Below are positions 5,926 to 13,169 of a DNA stretch of 24,338 nt, piece by piece. The stretch lies in IMG/VR virus record IMGVR_UViG_3300037258_000213, positions 1 through 24,338 of that record; one strand, given 5' to 3'. Position numbers and translations under genes: made by a program. Each line of letters opens with the position of its first letter. Position 1 is the stretch's first letter. The stretch is from a virus. The notes beneath the pieces were generated by a model. The model did not search any database. It saw only the letters and a list, made by a program, of their open reading frames with translations, and had not been told where the DNA came from.

Positions 5926-6398
5926 CGATGACGCCTTCGCTGTCCGGCCGCTGTTCGCGGTGCGGCCAGCCCGTGCTGCTCACCGAAGACCGCTGGACCC
6001 ACCCCGGCGACCGCTGCCCGGCCGCCGACTTCCTCCCCTCACGAAGGACGCCCATGTCCCGCCACCCGCACCCCCATCCCCACGCCGAGCCCGCATCCAC
6101 GCCCCATGCGCCGGAGCAGCCGCTGGACTTCGGCGCAGCACTCACCGCCCTCAAGGCTGGCCACAAGGTCGCCCGCACCGGCTGGAACGGCAAGGGCATG
6201 TTCGTCGTGCACCAGGCCGGATACCCCGACGGCATCCCGATCAACGCCAACACTGCCCGGGCCACCGGGATCGCCGAGGGCACCGTCTGCAAGTTCCGGC
6301 CGTACCTGATGATGCTCACCGCCGACGGCGAGTTCGTGCCGTGGGTCATCTCGCAGACCGACGCGCTGGCCGACGACTGGCAGATCGTCGCGGCGTAG
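5922..6398 (+). CDS. Tad2-like (DUF2829) anti-Thoeris domain protein with N-terminal zinc-knuckle extension
   Basis: Residues about 68-157 match the DUF2829/Tad2 family: LDFGAALTALKAGHKVARTGWNGKGMF at the start, then CKFRPYLMMLTADGEFVPWV, and the end motif SQTDALADDWQIV. Tad2 proteins are phage sponges that sequester the TIR-made signal (gcADPR) of the Thoeris defence system; some members also bind cyclic nucleotides. The full ORF starts at GTG 5922, overlapping the previous stop. It carries an extra 44-residue segment with CSRC (11-14) and HPGDRC (27-32), which looks like a small zinc knuckle, then a His/Pro-rich linker. ATG 6054 (residue 45) has its own AAGGA five bases upstream, giving a 114-residue Tad2-only product. 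The domain call is made from motif memory and is strong; target specificity is inference. Confidence 0.85.
   Translation: MTMTPSLSGRCSRCGQPVLLTEDRWTHPGDRCPAADFLPSRRTPMSRHPHPHPHAEPASTPHAPEQPLDFGAALTALKAGHKVARTGWNGKGMFVVHQAGYPDGIPINANTARATGIAEGTVCKFRPYLMMLTADGEFVPWVISQTDALADDWQIVAA
6044..6056 (+). promoter_or_regulatory. Internal ribosome binding site giving a Tad2-only start
   Basis: AAGGA (6044-6048), then five bases, then ATG (6054-6056), in frame inside the Tad2-domain gene. This spacing is as good as that of neighbouring genes. A short product without the zinc knuckle may be made as well as, or instead of, the long one. Confidence 0.5.
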
Positions 6399-6424
6399 CG
6401 GCACCAGCACGACGTCCCATCAGC

Positions 6425-6441
6425 GCGGGCCAGGAGCCCGC
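6425..6441 (+). other. Small hairpin in the 63-bp gap before the small terminase gene
   Basis: GCGGGC (6425-6430) and GCCCGC (6436-6441) form a 6-bp stem around a 5-nt loop. No T run follows, and the ribosome site of the next gene (6451) starts soon after. It is weak as a terminator and may simply be local RNA structure. Confidence 0.3.
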
Positions 6442-6461
6442 CAGCCCCACAAGGACCGCCC

Positions 6462-6950
6462 ATGCACCCCAGAGCGATCACCCCGGAGAAGCGCGCGGCA
6501 ATCCTCAAGGACATCAAAGCCGTCCCCAAGACCGGCAAGAGCCGCAACCAGATCGCGCGCGACCGCGGCGTCAGCATGAGCACCGTCACCAAAATCGCGG
6601 GCAAATCAGGCCACGGCGACGCCTTCGACCGGACCCGCACCGCAGCCGCCACCCGCGCAGTCGTCATCGACTCCCGCGCCCGCCGCGAGCAGCTCCGCAA
6701 CGACCTACTCGACGACGCCCAACGCCTCCGTGAGCGCGCCTGGTCATCACACGAGGCGTACATCAGCACCCCCCAAGGCGCCGAAAGAGTCGTCCTGGAA
6801 CTGCCGCCGCTGCAGGACACCCGGGCCGCGTTCAACGCCATCGGGATCTGCATCGACAAGAGCCTGCGCCTCGAGCAGTTCGACACCGACGACTCCGGGG
6901 CGAGCGCAGTCGACGAGTGGGTGCGGAGCCTCATCGGAGAGAGCCGGTAG
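6462..6950 (+). CDS. terS: Terminase small subunit-like protein
   Basis: ATG 6462 follows AAGGA (6451-6455) by six bases. The 162-residue protein has an N-terminal helix-turn-helix (SRNQIARDRGVSMSTVTKIA, residues about 28-47), the DNA-recognition fold of small terminase subunits. A charged helical middle (RARREQLRNDLLDDAQRLRERAW) and a C-terminal helical part suited to ring assembly follow. The call rests on the HTH, the size and its position three bases before the large terminase gene. It would recognise the packaging site and feed DNA to the motor. A general DNA-binding regulator with the same HTH is the main alternative. Confidence 0.8.
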   Translation: MHPRAITPEKRAAILKDIKAVPKTGKSRNQIARDRGVSMSTVTKIAGKSGHGDAFDRTRTAAATRAVVIDSRARREQLRNDLLDDAQRLRERAWSSHEAYISTPQGAERVVLELPPLQDTRAAFNAIGICIDKSLRLEQFDTDDSGASAVDEWVRSLIGESR

Positions 6951-6953
6951 CGC

Positions 6954-8273
6954 GTGCGCGTCGAACCGCTCACCGGTAAGGGCCTGGAGTCGGTTCGTCA
7001 GGCCGAAGCGCGACTCAACCTGTGGGAGGGCTCGGTCCGGTCGTCCAAGACGGTCTCCAGCCTGATCGCCTGGCTGAAGTTCGTCCGGGCGTCGCCGCCC
7101 GGGAACTTGCTCATGGTGGGCAAGACCGAGCGCACCTTGAAACGCAACGTCATCGACCCGCTGATCGAATGGCTCGGTGCGAGCCGCTGCAAACTCATCA
7201 CCGGCAGCGGTGAACTGTGGCTGCTCGGCCGCCGAATCTACCTGGCCGGCGCGAACGACGAGCGAGCGCAGGAGAAGATCCGGGGTCTGACCCTGATCGG
7301 CACGTACGTCGACGAGGTGTCGACGATGCCCGAATCGTTCTTCACCATGCTGCTGTCCCGGCTTTCCCTCGAGGGCGCCCGCCTGTACGGCACGACCAAC
7401 CCCGACAGTCCTGCGCACTGGCTGCTGCGGGACTACCTGCAGCGCTCCAGCGTGTGGCTCGACCACGCCGGGAACCTCCTGCGGTTCGAGGGCGAAGACC
7501 GGCTCGACCTGGCCCGGTTCTCGTTCCGGCTCGCGGACAATCCGTACCTGTCCCGCTCCTACATCGAGGCCCTGTCCCGCGAGTTCACCGGCCTGTGGCG
7601 GAAACGCTTCATCGAAGGCCTGTGGGTCGCCGCCGAGGGCGCGATCTACGACATGTGGGATGAGCAGCGGCACGTCATCGACATCGTGCCGCCCATCACC
7701 CAGTGGCTCTGCGCCTCCGTCGACTACGGCACCACGAACCCGTTCCACGCGATCCTCCTCGGACTCGGTGGCGAGAACGACGAGCACGGCATGCGCCGCG
7801 ACACCCTCTACGCCGTCTCGGAATGGCGCTGGGACTCCCGGCAGAGGCACCGGCAGCTCACGGACCTGGAGTACGCGCAGGGCCTGCGGGAATGGCTCAA
7901 CGGCGTGCGGTTCCCCGGCGGCCACCTGCGCGGCCCGACACCCCAGTACCTGGTCATCGACCCGTCGGCGGCCAGCTTCAAAGTCCAGGCGCACCAGGGT
8001 GGCTGGAACGTCGTCGACGGCGACAATGCGGTCCTCGACGGCATCCGCCTGGTCTCCAGCCTGCTGTCCGCGGGGCGCCTGAAGTTCTCGCGGTCCGGCT
8101 GCCCAGCGGTCATCGACGAGTTCCCGTCGTACTCCTGGGATGAGCGGGCCGCGCGCCTGGGCGAGGACAAGCCCATCAAGATCAACGACCATGGGTTGGA
8201 CGCCTCCCGCTACGGCGTCACCACGACCCGCGGCCTGTGGCATTCCCGGCTCCAACTCGCCGCCGCCGCCTGA
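6954..8273 (+). CDS. terL: Terminase large subunit (packaging ATPase and nuclease)
   Basis: A 439-residue protein of the PBSX/XtmB (Terminase_3/6) type. The ATPase domain has a Walker A-like GSVRSSKT (residues 26-33), Walker B with acidic pair TYVDEVS (D120, E121) and the coupling motif GTTNP (146-150). The C-terminal RNase H-like nuclease has three expected acidic positions: VDYGTTNPF (D257), LVIDPSAASF (D336) and NDHGLDASRY (D412/D415). It translocates DNA into the prohead through the portal and cuts genome ends. The GTG at 6954 follows the small-subunit stop by three bases with only a loose GGAGAGAG upstream, so coupled translation is likely. Length is usual for the family. Confidence 0.95.
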   Translation: MRVEPLTGKGLESVRQAEARLNLWEGSVRSSKTVSSLIAWLKFVRASPPGNLLMVGKTERTLKRNVIDPLIEWLGASRCKLITGSGELWLLGRRIYLAGANDERAQEKIRGLTLIGTYVDEVSTMPESFFTMLLSRLSLEGARLYGTTNPDSPAHWLLRDYLQRSSVWLDHAGNLLRFEGEDRLDLARFSFRLADNPYLSRSYIEALSREFTGLWRKRFIEGLWVAAEGAIYDMWDEQRHVIDIVPPITQWLCASVDYGTTNPFHAILLGLGGENDEHGMRRDTLYAVSEWRWDSRQRHRQLTDLEYAQGLREWLNGVRFPGGHLRGPTPQYLVIDPSAASFKVQAHQGGWNVVDGDNAVLDGIRLVSSLLSAGRLKFSRSGCPAVIDEFPSYSWDERAARLGEDKPIKINDHGLDASRYGVTTTRGLWHSRLQLAAAA

Positions 8274-8285
8274 CGGGAGACCTCG

Positions 8286-8717
8286 ATGCGCCAACCGGCC
8301 GTCGTCGTCGCAGGCGAACCGGAACTGCACGGCTGGTGCGCGACGTGCCGACTGCCGTCGCGGGTCCGCGTGCCACTGCACATCGGCAGCACCACCGCAC
8401 CGGTCTCCGCGGTCCTGGAGATCTGCCCGGGCTGCGGCACCGGCCACGACCGGCCATTGGTCGCAGCCATCAGCCCGGGCCCGCGGCCGCCCGTGCGGTT
8501 CAACCCGTTCGTCCGGGCCGCGCACGCCCTGCACCGACTCGCCTGCCGGCGCAGCGGGCTTCGGTCGCTGGGCTGCGCACACCGCGACTGCCCCTGGCCG
8601 GGCCAGTACCGGCACGAGCACCAAATGGCCGGCGAAGACGGTACCTGGCGCTACTACTTCTGCACCCGGCGCCACCGCCGTACCTGGGCCGCTGAGCACC
8701 GCATCCGACTGACCTGA
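8286..8717 (+). CDS. Zinc-ribbon-type protein between terminase and portal
   Basis: ATG 8286 lies six to seven bases after GGGAG. The 143-residue product has two cysteine/histidine groups. CATC (residues about 18-21) with CPGCGTGH (about 47-54) forms a typical zinc ribbon. The C-terminal part has C-HRDCPWPGQYRHEH and YFCTRRHRRTW, a second possible metal site in a very basic region. Nucleic-acid binding is plausible. The function is unknown; a packaging accessory or a cargo gene are both possible. It is co-oriented and tightly spaced (12 bp after terL), so it belongs to the late operon. Confidence 0.7.
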   Translation: MRQPAVVVAGEPELHGWCATCRLPSRVRVPLHIGSTTAPVSAVLEICPGCGTGHDRPLVAAISPGPRPPVRFNPFVRAAHALHRLACRRSGLRSLGCAHRDCPWPGQYRHEHQMAGEDGTWRYYFCTRRHRRTWAAEHRIRLT

Positions 8718-8756
8718 TCCACCGCGTGAGCGGCTACCTGAAGTGGGGGTGGCCGC

Positions 8757-10487
8757 GTGGCCGTTGTCGATGACCGCATGCGGATGCTGATCCCGACGGG
8801 CGACTGCGCTTGGCCGCCGCCGCAGTACAACCCGATCACGCTGCAGATGCGGACCTGGGACGCCTGGTGGTCCGGCGACCCCGACAAGCTCCAGTGGGTC
8901 TACTACAACCTCGGCGACAACTCCCCGGTCGGGCGCAGCTTCTTCGCGACGACCGGTGAGAAGAACCTGCCGATGCCGCGCCCGGGCCAGTTCCGGGGCG
9001 GCCTGCTCGGATCGATCACCTACACGTTCTGGGGGGCGCCGGTCCCGCCCGGTGAGAAGCGCAGCAAACTCCACGTCCCGATCGCGTCCGACATCGCCGC
9101 GACCAGCGCCGACATGCTGTTCTCGAAGGCGCCAGTGGTGACCGCGTCGAACCCGGCGAACCAGTCTGCGCTCGACGCCCTCATGGACGACGGCATGCAC
9201 GCCACCCTGCTGGAGGGCGCCGAGAACGCCTCCGCGCTGGGCGGCGCGTACCTGCGGGTGGCCTGGGACACCGACGTCTCCGACGAGCCGATGATCGACG
9301 TCGTGCCGGCGGACGCCGCGGTGCCGCTGTTCTCTCACGGCAAGCTCCTGGGTGTCACGTTCTGGCGGATCGTCTCTGACGACGGCTCAGAGGTCGTCCG
9401 GCACCTGGAGACCCACGTCCCCGGCCAGAACGCGATCTTCCACAACGTGTACGTCGGTGACCAGACCGACCTCGGCCGCGTCACCCCGCTCACGGACATC
9501 CCCGCGACGGCGCAGTTCGCGCAGTACCTGTCCGAGGGCAACGCGATCACGTTCCCAGACATGCCGAAGGACGCCAGCACCGTCGTCTACATCCCCAACA
9601 TGCGCCCCAACAAGATCTGGCGGGACCTCGGGCCGACGGTCGCGCCGCTGGGCCGGTCGGACTACTCCGGTGTCGAGATCCTCATGGACGCCCTCGACGA
9701 GGTCTACAGCTCCTGGCAGCGCGACATCCGCTTGGCCAAGGCCCGGCTGATCGTCCCTCAGCAGTACCTGGACAACCTCGGCCGCGGGAAGGGGGCCGTG
9801 TTCGACCCGGACCGCCAGGTGTACAGCCCCGTCTCCGCGATGACCAGCGGCGGCGGCAGCGTCAGCAACGACATCATGGCCAACCAGTTCCAGATCCGCG
9901 TCGAAGAGCACCAAGCCACGGCAGCCGACTACATGAACCGGATCATCCAGGGAGCGGGCTACTCGGGGCAGTCCTTCGGCGAGTACGACGGGGCCGGCGG
10001 CACGATGACCGCGACGGAGATCCGGGCCCGGGAACGCAAGTCCCTGATCACGTCGTCGAAGAAGCGCCTCTACATGCGGCCCGGGCTGCGGGACATCTTC
10101 TACGGCTGGCTCGCCGTGAAGCAGAAGATCTTCAACGACAGCACGGTCACCCCGGAGCGCCCCGAAGTGGAGCTGCCGGACACGGTCGTGCCGGAGGTCC
10201 TGGAGCTCGCCCAGGCAGCATCTGCGCTCGCCCAGGCCGACGCGGCGTCGAAGGAGACGCTGGTGCGGATGGTGCATCCGGACTGGTCCGAGGCCGAGGT
10301 GCAGCGCGAGGTCCGCATGATCTACGCCGAGACCGGACTCGACCTGGCGGGCCGCGCGAAGATCACGATCGCGCCGCCGATGAACAGCGACGAGACGATC
10401 TCTCAGGAAGTCCAGGAACTCGCGGACGCCTCCCAAGCCCCGGCGGTCGCCGAGCTTCCCGAGACCGGCGACACCGACGAGGAGTGA
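8757..10487 (+). CDS. Portal protein (SPP1 gp6-like)
   Basis: GTG 8757 follows a G-rich site (8745-8752). The 576-residue length is normal for a portal. Features seen are the aromatic N-terminus (TWDAWWSGDPDKLQWVYYN), the early segment KLHVPIASDIAATSADMLF with its membrane-distal wing pattern, and LDEVYSSWQRDIRLAKARLIV. TATEIRARERKS (residues about 415-426) is the conserved Thr/Glu-rich region seen in SPP1-family portals. The dodecameric portal is the DNA channel at the special vertex and the docking site for terminase and connectors. Its place after terL and before the minor capsid gene supports the call. Confidence 0.92.
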   Translation: MAVVDDRMRMLIPTGDCAWPPPQYNPITLQMRTWDAWWSGDPDKLQWVYYNLGDNSPVGRSFFATTGEKNLPMPRPGQFRGGLLGSITYTFWGAPVPPGEKRSKLHVPIASDIAATSADMLFSKAPVVTASNPANQSALDALMDDGMHATLLEGAENASALGGAYLRVAWDTDVSDEPMIDVVPADAAVPLFSHGKLLGVTFWRIVSDDGSEVVRHLETHVPGQNAIFHNVYVGDQTDLGRVTPLTDIPATAQFAQYLSEGNAITFPDMPKDASTVVYIPNMRPNKIWRDLGPTVAPLGRSDYSGVEILMDALDEVYSSWQRDIRLAKARLIVPQQYLDNLGRGKGAVFDPDRQVYSPVSAMTSGGGSVSNDIMANQFQIRVEEHQATAADYMNRIIQGAGYSGQSFGEYDGAGGTMTATEIRARERKSLITSSKKRLYMRPGLRDIFYGWLAVKQKIFNDSTVTPERPEVELPDTVVPEVLELAQAASALAQADAASKETLVRMVHPDWSEAEVQREVRMIYAETGLDLAGRAKITIAPPMNSDETISQEVQELADASQAPAVAELPETGDTDEE

Positions 10488-10488
10488 C

Positions 10489-10716
10489 ATGGCCGACAAG
10501 AAACGAACGATCAAAGCCGCCGGGAAGCCGTCGATCACCTTCAAGCCGGGTGGCCTCCACGAGTCCCTCGGGGTGCCGAAGGACAAGCCGATCCCGCCGG
10601 CGGCCATGAAGGCGGCCGTCGACGGCAAGAAGGGCCCGAAGGCACAGAAGCAGGCCCTGTTCGCGAAGAACGTCCTCGGCAAAGGCCGGGGCGGCAAGAC
10701 GACGAAGGGGAAGTGA
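10489..10716 (+). CDS. Small basic structural-cluster protein (75 aa)
   Basis: ATG 10489 follows GAGGAG in the end of the portal gene. The product is Lys-rich (KKGPKAQKQ, GKGRGGKTTKGK tail). It carries GGLHESLGVPKDKPIPPAAM, a GxLHxxLGVPxxxxIP motif that I associate with small phage proteins near head genes. The net positive charge suggests binding to DNA or to acidic scaffold, as inference. It overlaps the next gene through GTGA if the upstream GTG is used there. Confidence 0.7.
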   Translation: MADKKRTIKAAGKPSITFKPGGLHESLGVPKDKPIPPAAMKAAVDGKKGPKAQKQALFAKNVLGKGRGGKTTKGK

Positions 10717-10721
10717 CCATC

Positions 10722-10913
10722 ATGGCGATCGGTGACAGCGGCAAGGCAGTTCCGTCGAAGGTGCCCGGCCAGGGCCCGTCGGCCGCGGCCGACCAGGTCG
10801 GCAAGCACGTGCGCGGATCGGGCGCGATGCCCGGCACCGGCGACACTGCCGGGCCCTCCGCCCAGGGCAACCAGCGCGCGAGTGCGGGCGACGCTGACAA
10901 CGACGGGATGTGA
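10722..10913 (+). CDS. Small Gly/Ala/Ser-rich protein of unknown function (63 aa)
   Basis: The start is either ATG 10722 (GGAAG eight bases upstream) or GTG 10713, which overlaps the previous stop; I prefer ATG. The product is low-complexity and probably disordered (KVPGQGPSAAADQVGKHVRG, then GTGDTAGPSAQGNQRAS). No family is recognised. It is one of four small proteins between portal and minor capsid gene that are spaced like a single operon. Confidence 0.6.
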   Translation: MAIGDSGKAVPSKVPGQGPSAAADQVGKHVRGSGAMPGTGDTAGPSAQGNQRASAGDADNDGM

Positions 10914-10914
10914 C

Positions 10915-11322
10915 GTGGCCGCCCCCACCGGGAAGGCCGTCACGTCGAGCGCCCCGGGTGGGGGCCCGCGTGACCTCTCGCAGGACCTGCAGCGGCACCG
11001 CGAGCAGTCCGACGCGACGGTGACGTGCCCGCCCGGCGGCTATCCGACGACCGTCGGCGGGAACCCCAACGCCCCGGACGTGCGACAGACCTCGGACGAC
11101 GACAGCGGTGGCCCGGTCCTCGCGCCGGGCCCCTACTCGCAGGCCACGCAGTGGGCGGGCGGCCTACTGATGACCACCGAATCACCTACTGCGGCCGCTG
11201 CCGCCGGCGAGATCATCCCGCCCAAGGCAGCGCGCGAATTCGTGTGCAACCGCTGCGGGATCGGCCAGTGCGCACGCTGCCGCGACCGGGCCTGCACCTG
11301 CTGCTACGGAAACGAGGATTGA
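10915..11322 (+). CDS. Disordered protein with C-terminal cysteine cluster (135 aa)
   Basis: GTG 10915 starts one base after the previous TGA (10911-10913); the frame is open upstream but overlaps the preceding gene. The N-terminal two thirds are Gly/Pro/Asp-rich and probably unstructured. The last 25 residues hold seven cysteines (CNRCGIGQCARCRDRACTCC), enough for one or two zinc sites. An internal ATG at 11169 would make a 50-residue protein consisting mainly of this cluster, so the region may really be two genes. Function unknown. Confidence 0.55.
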   Translation: MAAPTGKAVTSSAPGGGPRDLSQDLQRHREQSDATVTCPPGGYPTTVGGNPNAPDVRQTSDDDSGGPVLAPGPYSQATQWAGGLLMTTESPTAAAAAGEIIPPKAAREFVCNRCGIGQCARCRDRACTCCYGNED

Positions 11323-11661
11323 ATGGCTGCGACCGATATCGCCGCGAAGGTGCGTTCTGCCGCACTGTCCACCATCGAACGCTCCTGCTTCGGGGAGGAC
11401 TTCGGCGTCGATGCCTCGGCGTCCCTGGCGCAGTCAGCCACGGGTCCGGTGGTCGTTTACACGCTGATCGTCACCACCCGCTCGCCGCTGCTCGGGCAGG
11501 GGTCGCTGGTCCACGTCACCCAGATCCAGTCGCCCGACCCGTCGGCCGAGCAGATTGACCAGGCGGTCACGCAGGCCATGGCCGAGCTGCGCCGGGCGTC
11601 CTCGAAGATCCTCGCGGACCGGGAGAATGCTCCGGCGCTGGGCGGCACATTTCGCCCGTGA
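11323..11661 (+). CDS. Small head-region protein of unknown function (112 aa)
   Basis: ATG 11323 directly follows the previous TGA, with GAGG about five bases before it. The product starts with a helix (IAAKVRSAALSTIERSCF). A beta-strand pair (GPVVVYTLIVTTRSPLLGQG, LVHVTQIQSPDPS) and an amphipathic helix (IDQAVTQAMAELRRASSKIL) follow. No family is recognised. It is compact and soluble, co-directional with its neighbours, and 24 bp before the minor capsid gene. Confidence 0.65.
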   Translation: MAATDIAAKVRSAALSTIERSCFGEDFGVDASASLAQSATGPVVVYTLIVTTRSPLLGQGSLVHVTQIQSPDPSAEQIDQAVTQAMAELRRASSKILADRENAPALGGTFRP

Positions 11662-11685
11662 GCCCGAACGGCGGCGAGGTGACCG

Positions 11686-12807
11686 ATGACCTCGTTGCCG
11701 AAGACCCCAGGTGATCAACGCGAGGACTATGCCCAGGCCGTGGCCGACACGGTCGCCGCGGTGTACGAGCAAGCCGAACTGGTCCTGATCGCCACGGTGG
11801 CCGGGCTCGCCCGCAGAGTCGCTGCTGGCGTCCTCACCGCGCCGCTGGCCAGCCGCCAGCTGGCCCGGGCCACCAGTGCCGCGCTCGACACCGTGGCCGT
11901 ACGGATCCGCGCCGTCCTTGACACGGCCGCCGCAGCCACCCGCCGAGAGGCCGGCAGCGCGTTCCCCGGTGCGGCGCACGTGGCCGCACCGGATTGGACG
12001 GCGCTCGCCGAGTCCCTGGACGCGGCGGGCGACACGGCCGCCGCGTCCGCCCGGGACGCCCTCCTGTCGGCTGTCGCGGCCGCCGGACAGGGCACGGGCA
12101 ACGTCTTCACGCCCTACCAGCAAGCCGTCGACCAGGCCATCGCCACCACGCGCGGCGGCCTGCCCGGCAGTTCGCTGTCCCTGTCCCGGATCCAAGCCGC
12201 GCAGAAAGCCCTGGACGAACTCGGCGAGCAGGGCATCACAGGCTTCACCGACCGCACGGGGCGCCACTGGAACCTGACCAGCTACGTCGAGATGGCGACC
12301 CGAACCGCGGTGTCCCGGGCCTGGGACGATCTGCAGGCCGCCGCACTGGTGCGGTCCGGCCTGGATCTGGTGCTGGTCTACACGCACTCGCTGGAGGGCA
12401 GTTGCCCGCAGTGCCTGCCGTGGCTTGGGCAGACCCTGTCGCTCACTGGCGCAACCCCAGACCGTCCGACGCTGGCGCAGGCCAAGGCCGCGGGCTTCCG
12501 CCATCCCAACTGCCGCTGCTCCTGGGCGGCGTTGGGCGCTGGTGTCGCAGCCGAGGTCACCAACCCTGTGGCCCTGGACCGGGCCGCGGCGGTGTACCGG
12601 GCCTCGCAGCATCAGCGGGCGCTGGAGCGCCGGGTGCGGGCTGCGGGGCGGCGGTCGCATGCGGCGATCACTCCGCAGGCCCGGGCCAAGGCGCGGCGCG
12701 ACCTGGCCAGCGCGCGGTCAGTGTCCGAGGCGCACCGGCGCAGCAGCGGCCTGCGGATGACCCAAGTCGGCGTCAAGCGCCGGGAGCATCCGTTCCGGGC
12801 TCACTAG
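11686..12807 (+). CDS. Minor capsid protein (Phage_min_cap2 / MuF-like)
   Basis: ATG 11686 has GAGG shortly upstream. The 373-residue protein is helical through about residue 190. The conserved core follows: EMATRTAVSRAWDD (about 202-215), VYTHSLEGSCPQC (about 230-242), TLAQAKAAGFRHPNCRCSW (about 261-279). The SCPxC...HPNCRC arrangement marks the Phage_min_cap2 branch of MuF-like proteins, which sit with the portal in the prohead and may be ejected. The C-terminal tail is strongly basic (RALERRVRAAGRRS). No toxin domain is fused behind the core. The last 35 bp overlap the reverse-strand gene at 12773-13051. Confidence 0.88.
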   Translation: MTSLPKTPGDQREDYAQAVADTVAAVYEQAELVLIATVAGLARRVAAGVLTAPLASRQLARATSAALDTVAVRIRAVLDTAAAATRREAGSAFPGAAHVAAPDWTALAESLDAAGDTAAASARDALLSAVAAAGQGTGNVFTPYQQAVDQAIATTRGGLPGSSLSLSRIQAAQKALDELGEQGITGFTDRTGRHWNLTSYVEMATRTAVSRAWDDLQAAALVRSGLDLVLVYTHSLEGSCPQCLPWLGQTLSLTGATPDRPTLAQAKAAGFRHPNCRCSWAALGAGVAAEVTNPVALDRAAAVYRASQHQRALERRVRAAGRRSHAAITPQARAKARRDLASARSVSEAHRRSSGLRMTQVGVKRREHPFRAH

Positions 12808-13051
12808 CCGCCGTCCGTGCCTGCACATGGGCTCTCTTCGTCGTGCACGGCCAAGTCTGTCCACAGAGGCAGCAGTCGAGCAGCGCGTTCGTCCCCCAGA
12901 GCCCGCACTCGGAGTCGTCGCACCCGCCGCACTCGTAGCGGTGCGGGTGGTGCTGGCCGACCTGGCACGTCGCCTGCCTGTTCACCGGCACGAGGGTTCC
13001 CGCCAGGCCGATGAACGTAGCTGGCCGCTCGGCGTGATCGATCCGTGTCAT
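12773..13051 (-). CDS. Reverse-strand Cys/His-rich small protein, possible zinc finger (92 aa)
   Basis: ATG complement at 13049-13051, TGA complement at 12773-12775. The product (MTRIDHAERPATFIGLAG...) has a Cys/His-dense centre: C29, the HHPHRYECGGCDDSEC block (34-49) and CCLCGQTWPC (60-69), likely one or two zinc sites. It starts without a Shine-Dalgarno. TATCGT ends six bases before the ATG, as for the reverse gene at 1573. It lies convergent to the minor capsid gene, overlapping it by 35 bp, and divergent from the scaffold gene. This is typical of an independently transcribed cargo gene ('moron'). Function unknown. Confidence 0.65.
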   Translation of the reverse strand: MTRIDHAERPATFIGLAGTLVPVNRQATCQVGQHHPHRYECGGCDDSECGLWGTNALLDCCLCGQTWPCTTKRAHVQARTAASEPGTDAPGA

Positions 13052-13057
13052 GGACCG

Positions 13058-13063
13058 ACGATA
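13058..13063 (-). promoter_or_regulatory. Candidate -10 hexamer of the Cys/His-rich reverse gene
   Basis: TATCGT on the minus strand, six bases before ATG. Together with the following bases it matches the start region of the 1573 gene at 14 of 18 positions (TAYCGTCG...CATGACA). A leaderless transcript is predicted. No good -35 is visible. Confidence 0.4.
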
Positions 13064-13169
13064 CGCGCGCCTCGGCGGCAAGCTCCGCCCACTCAGACCA
13101 CCCGTCCCAGCGGCAGGTTTCACCATCCCGGCCAGGTGCCGGGCACACCACGCCCCAGGAGGGCCACGC

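Noticed and set aside
6747-9338. Very long reverse-strand open frame (863 codons) antisense to terminase and portal
   Set aside because: It mirrors well-supported terS, terL and portal genes. Its product is Arg/Gly/Ala/Val-rich without domains, as expected for a high-GC antisense shadow.
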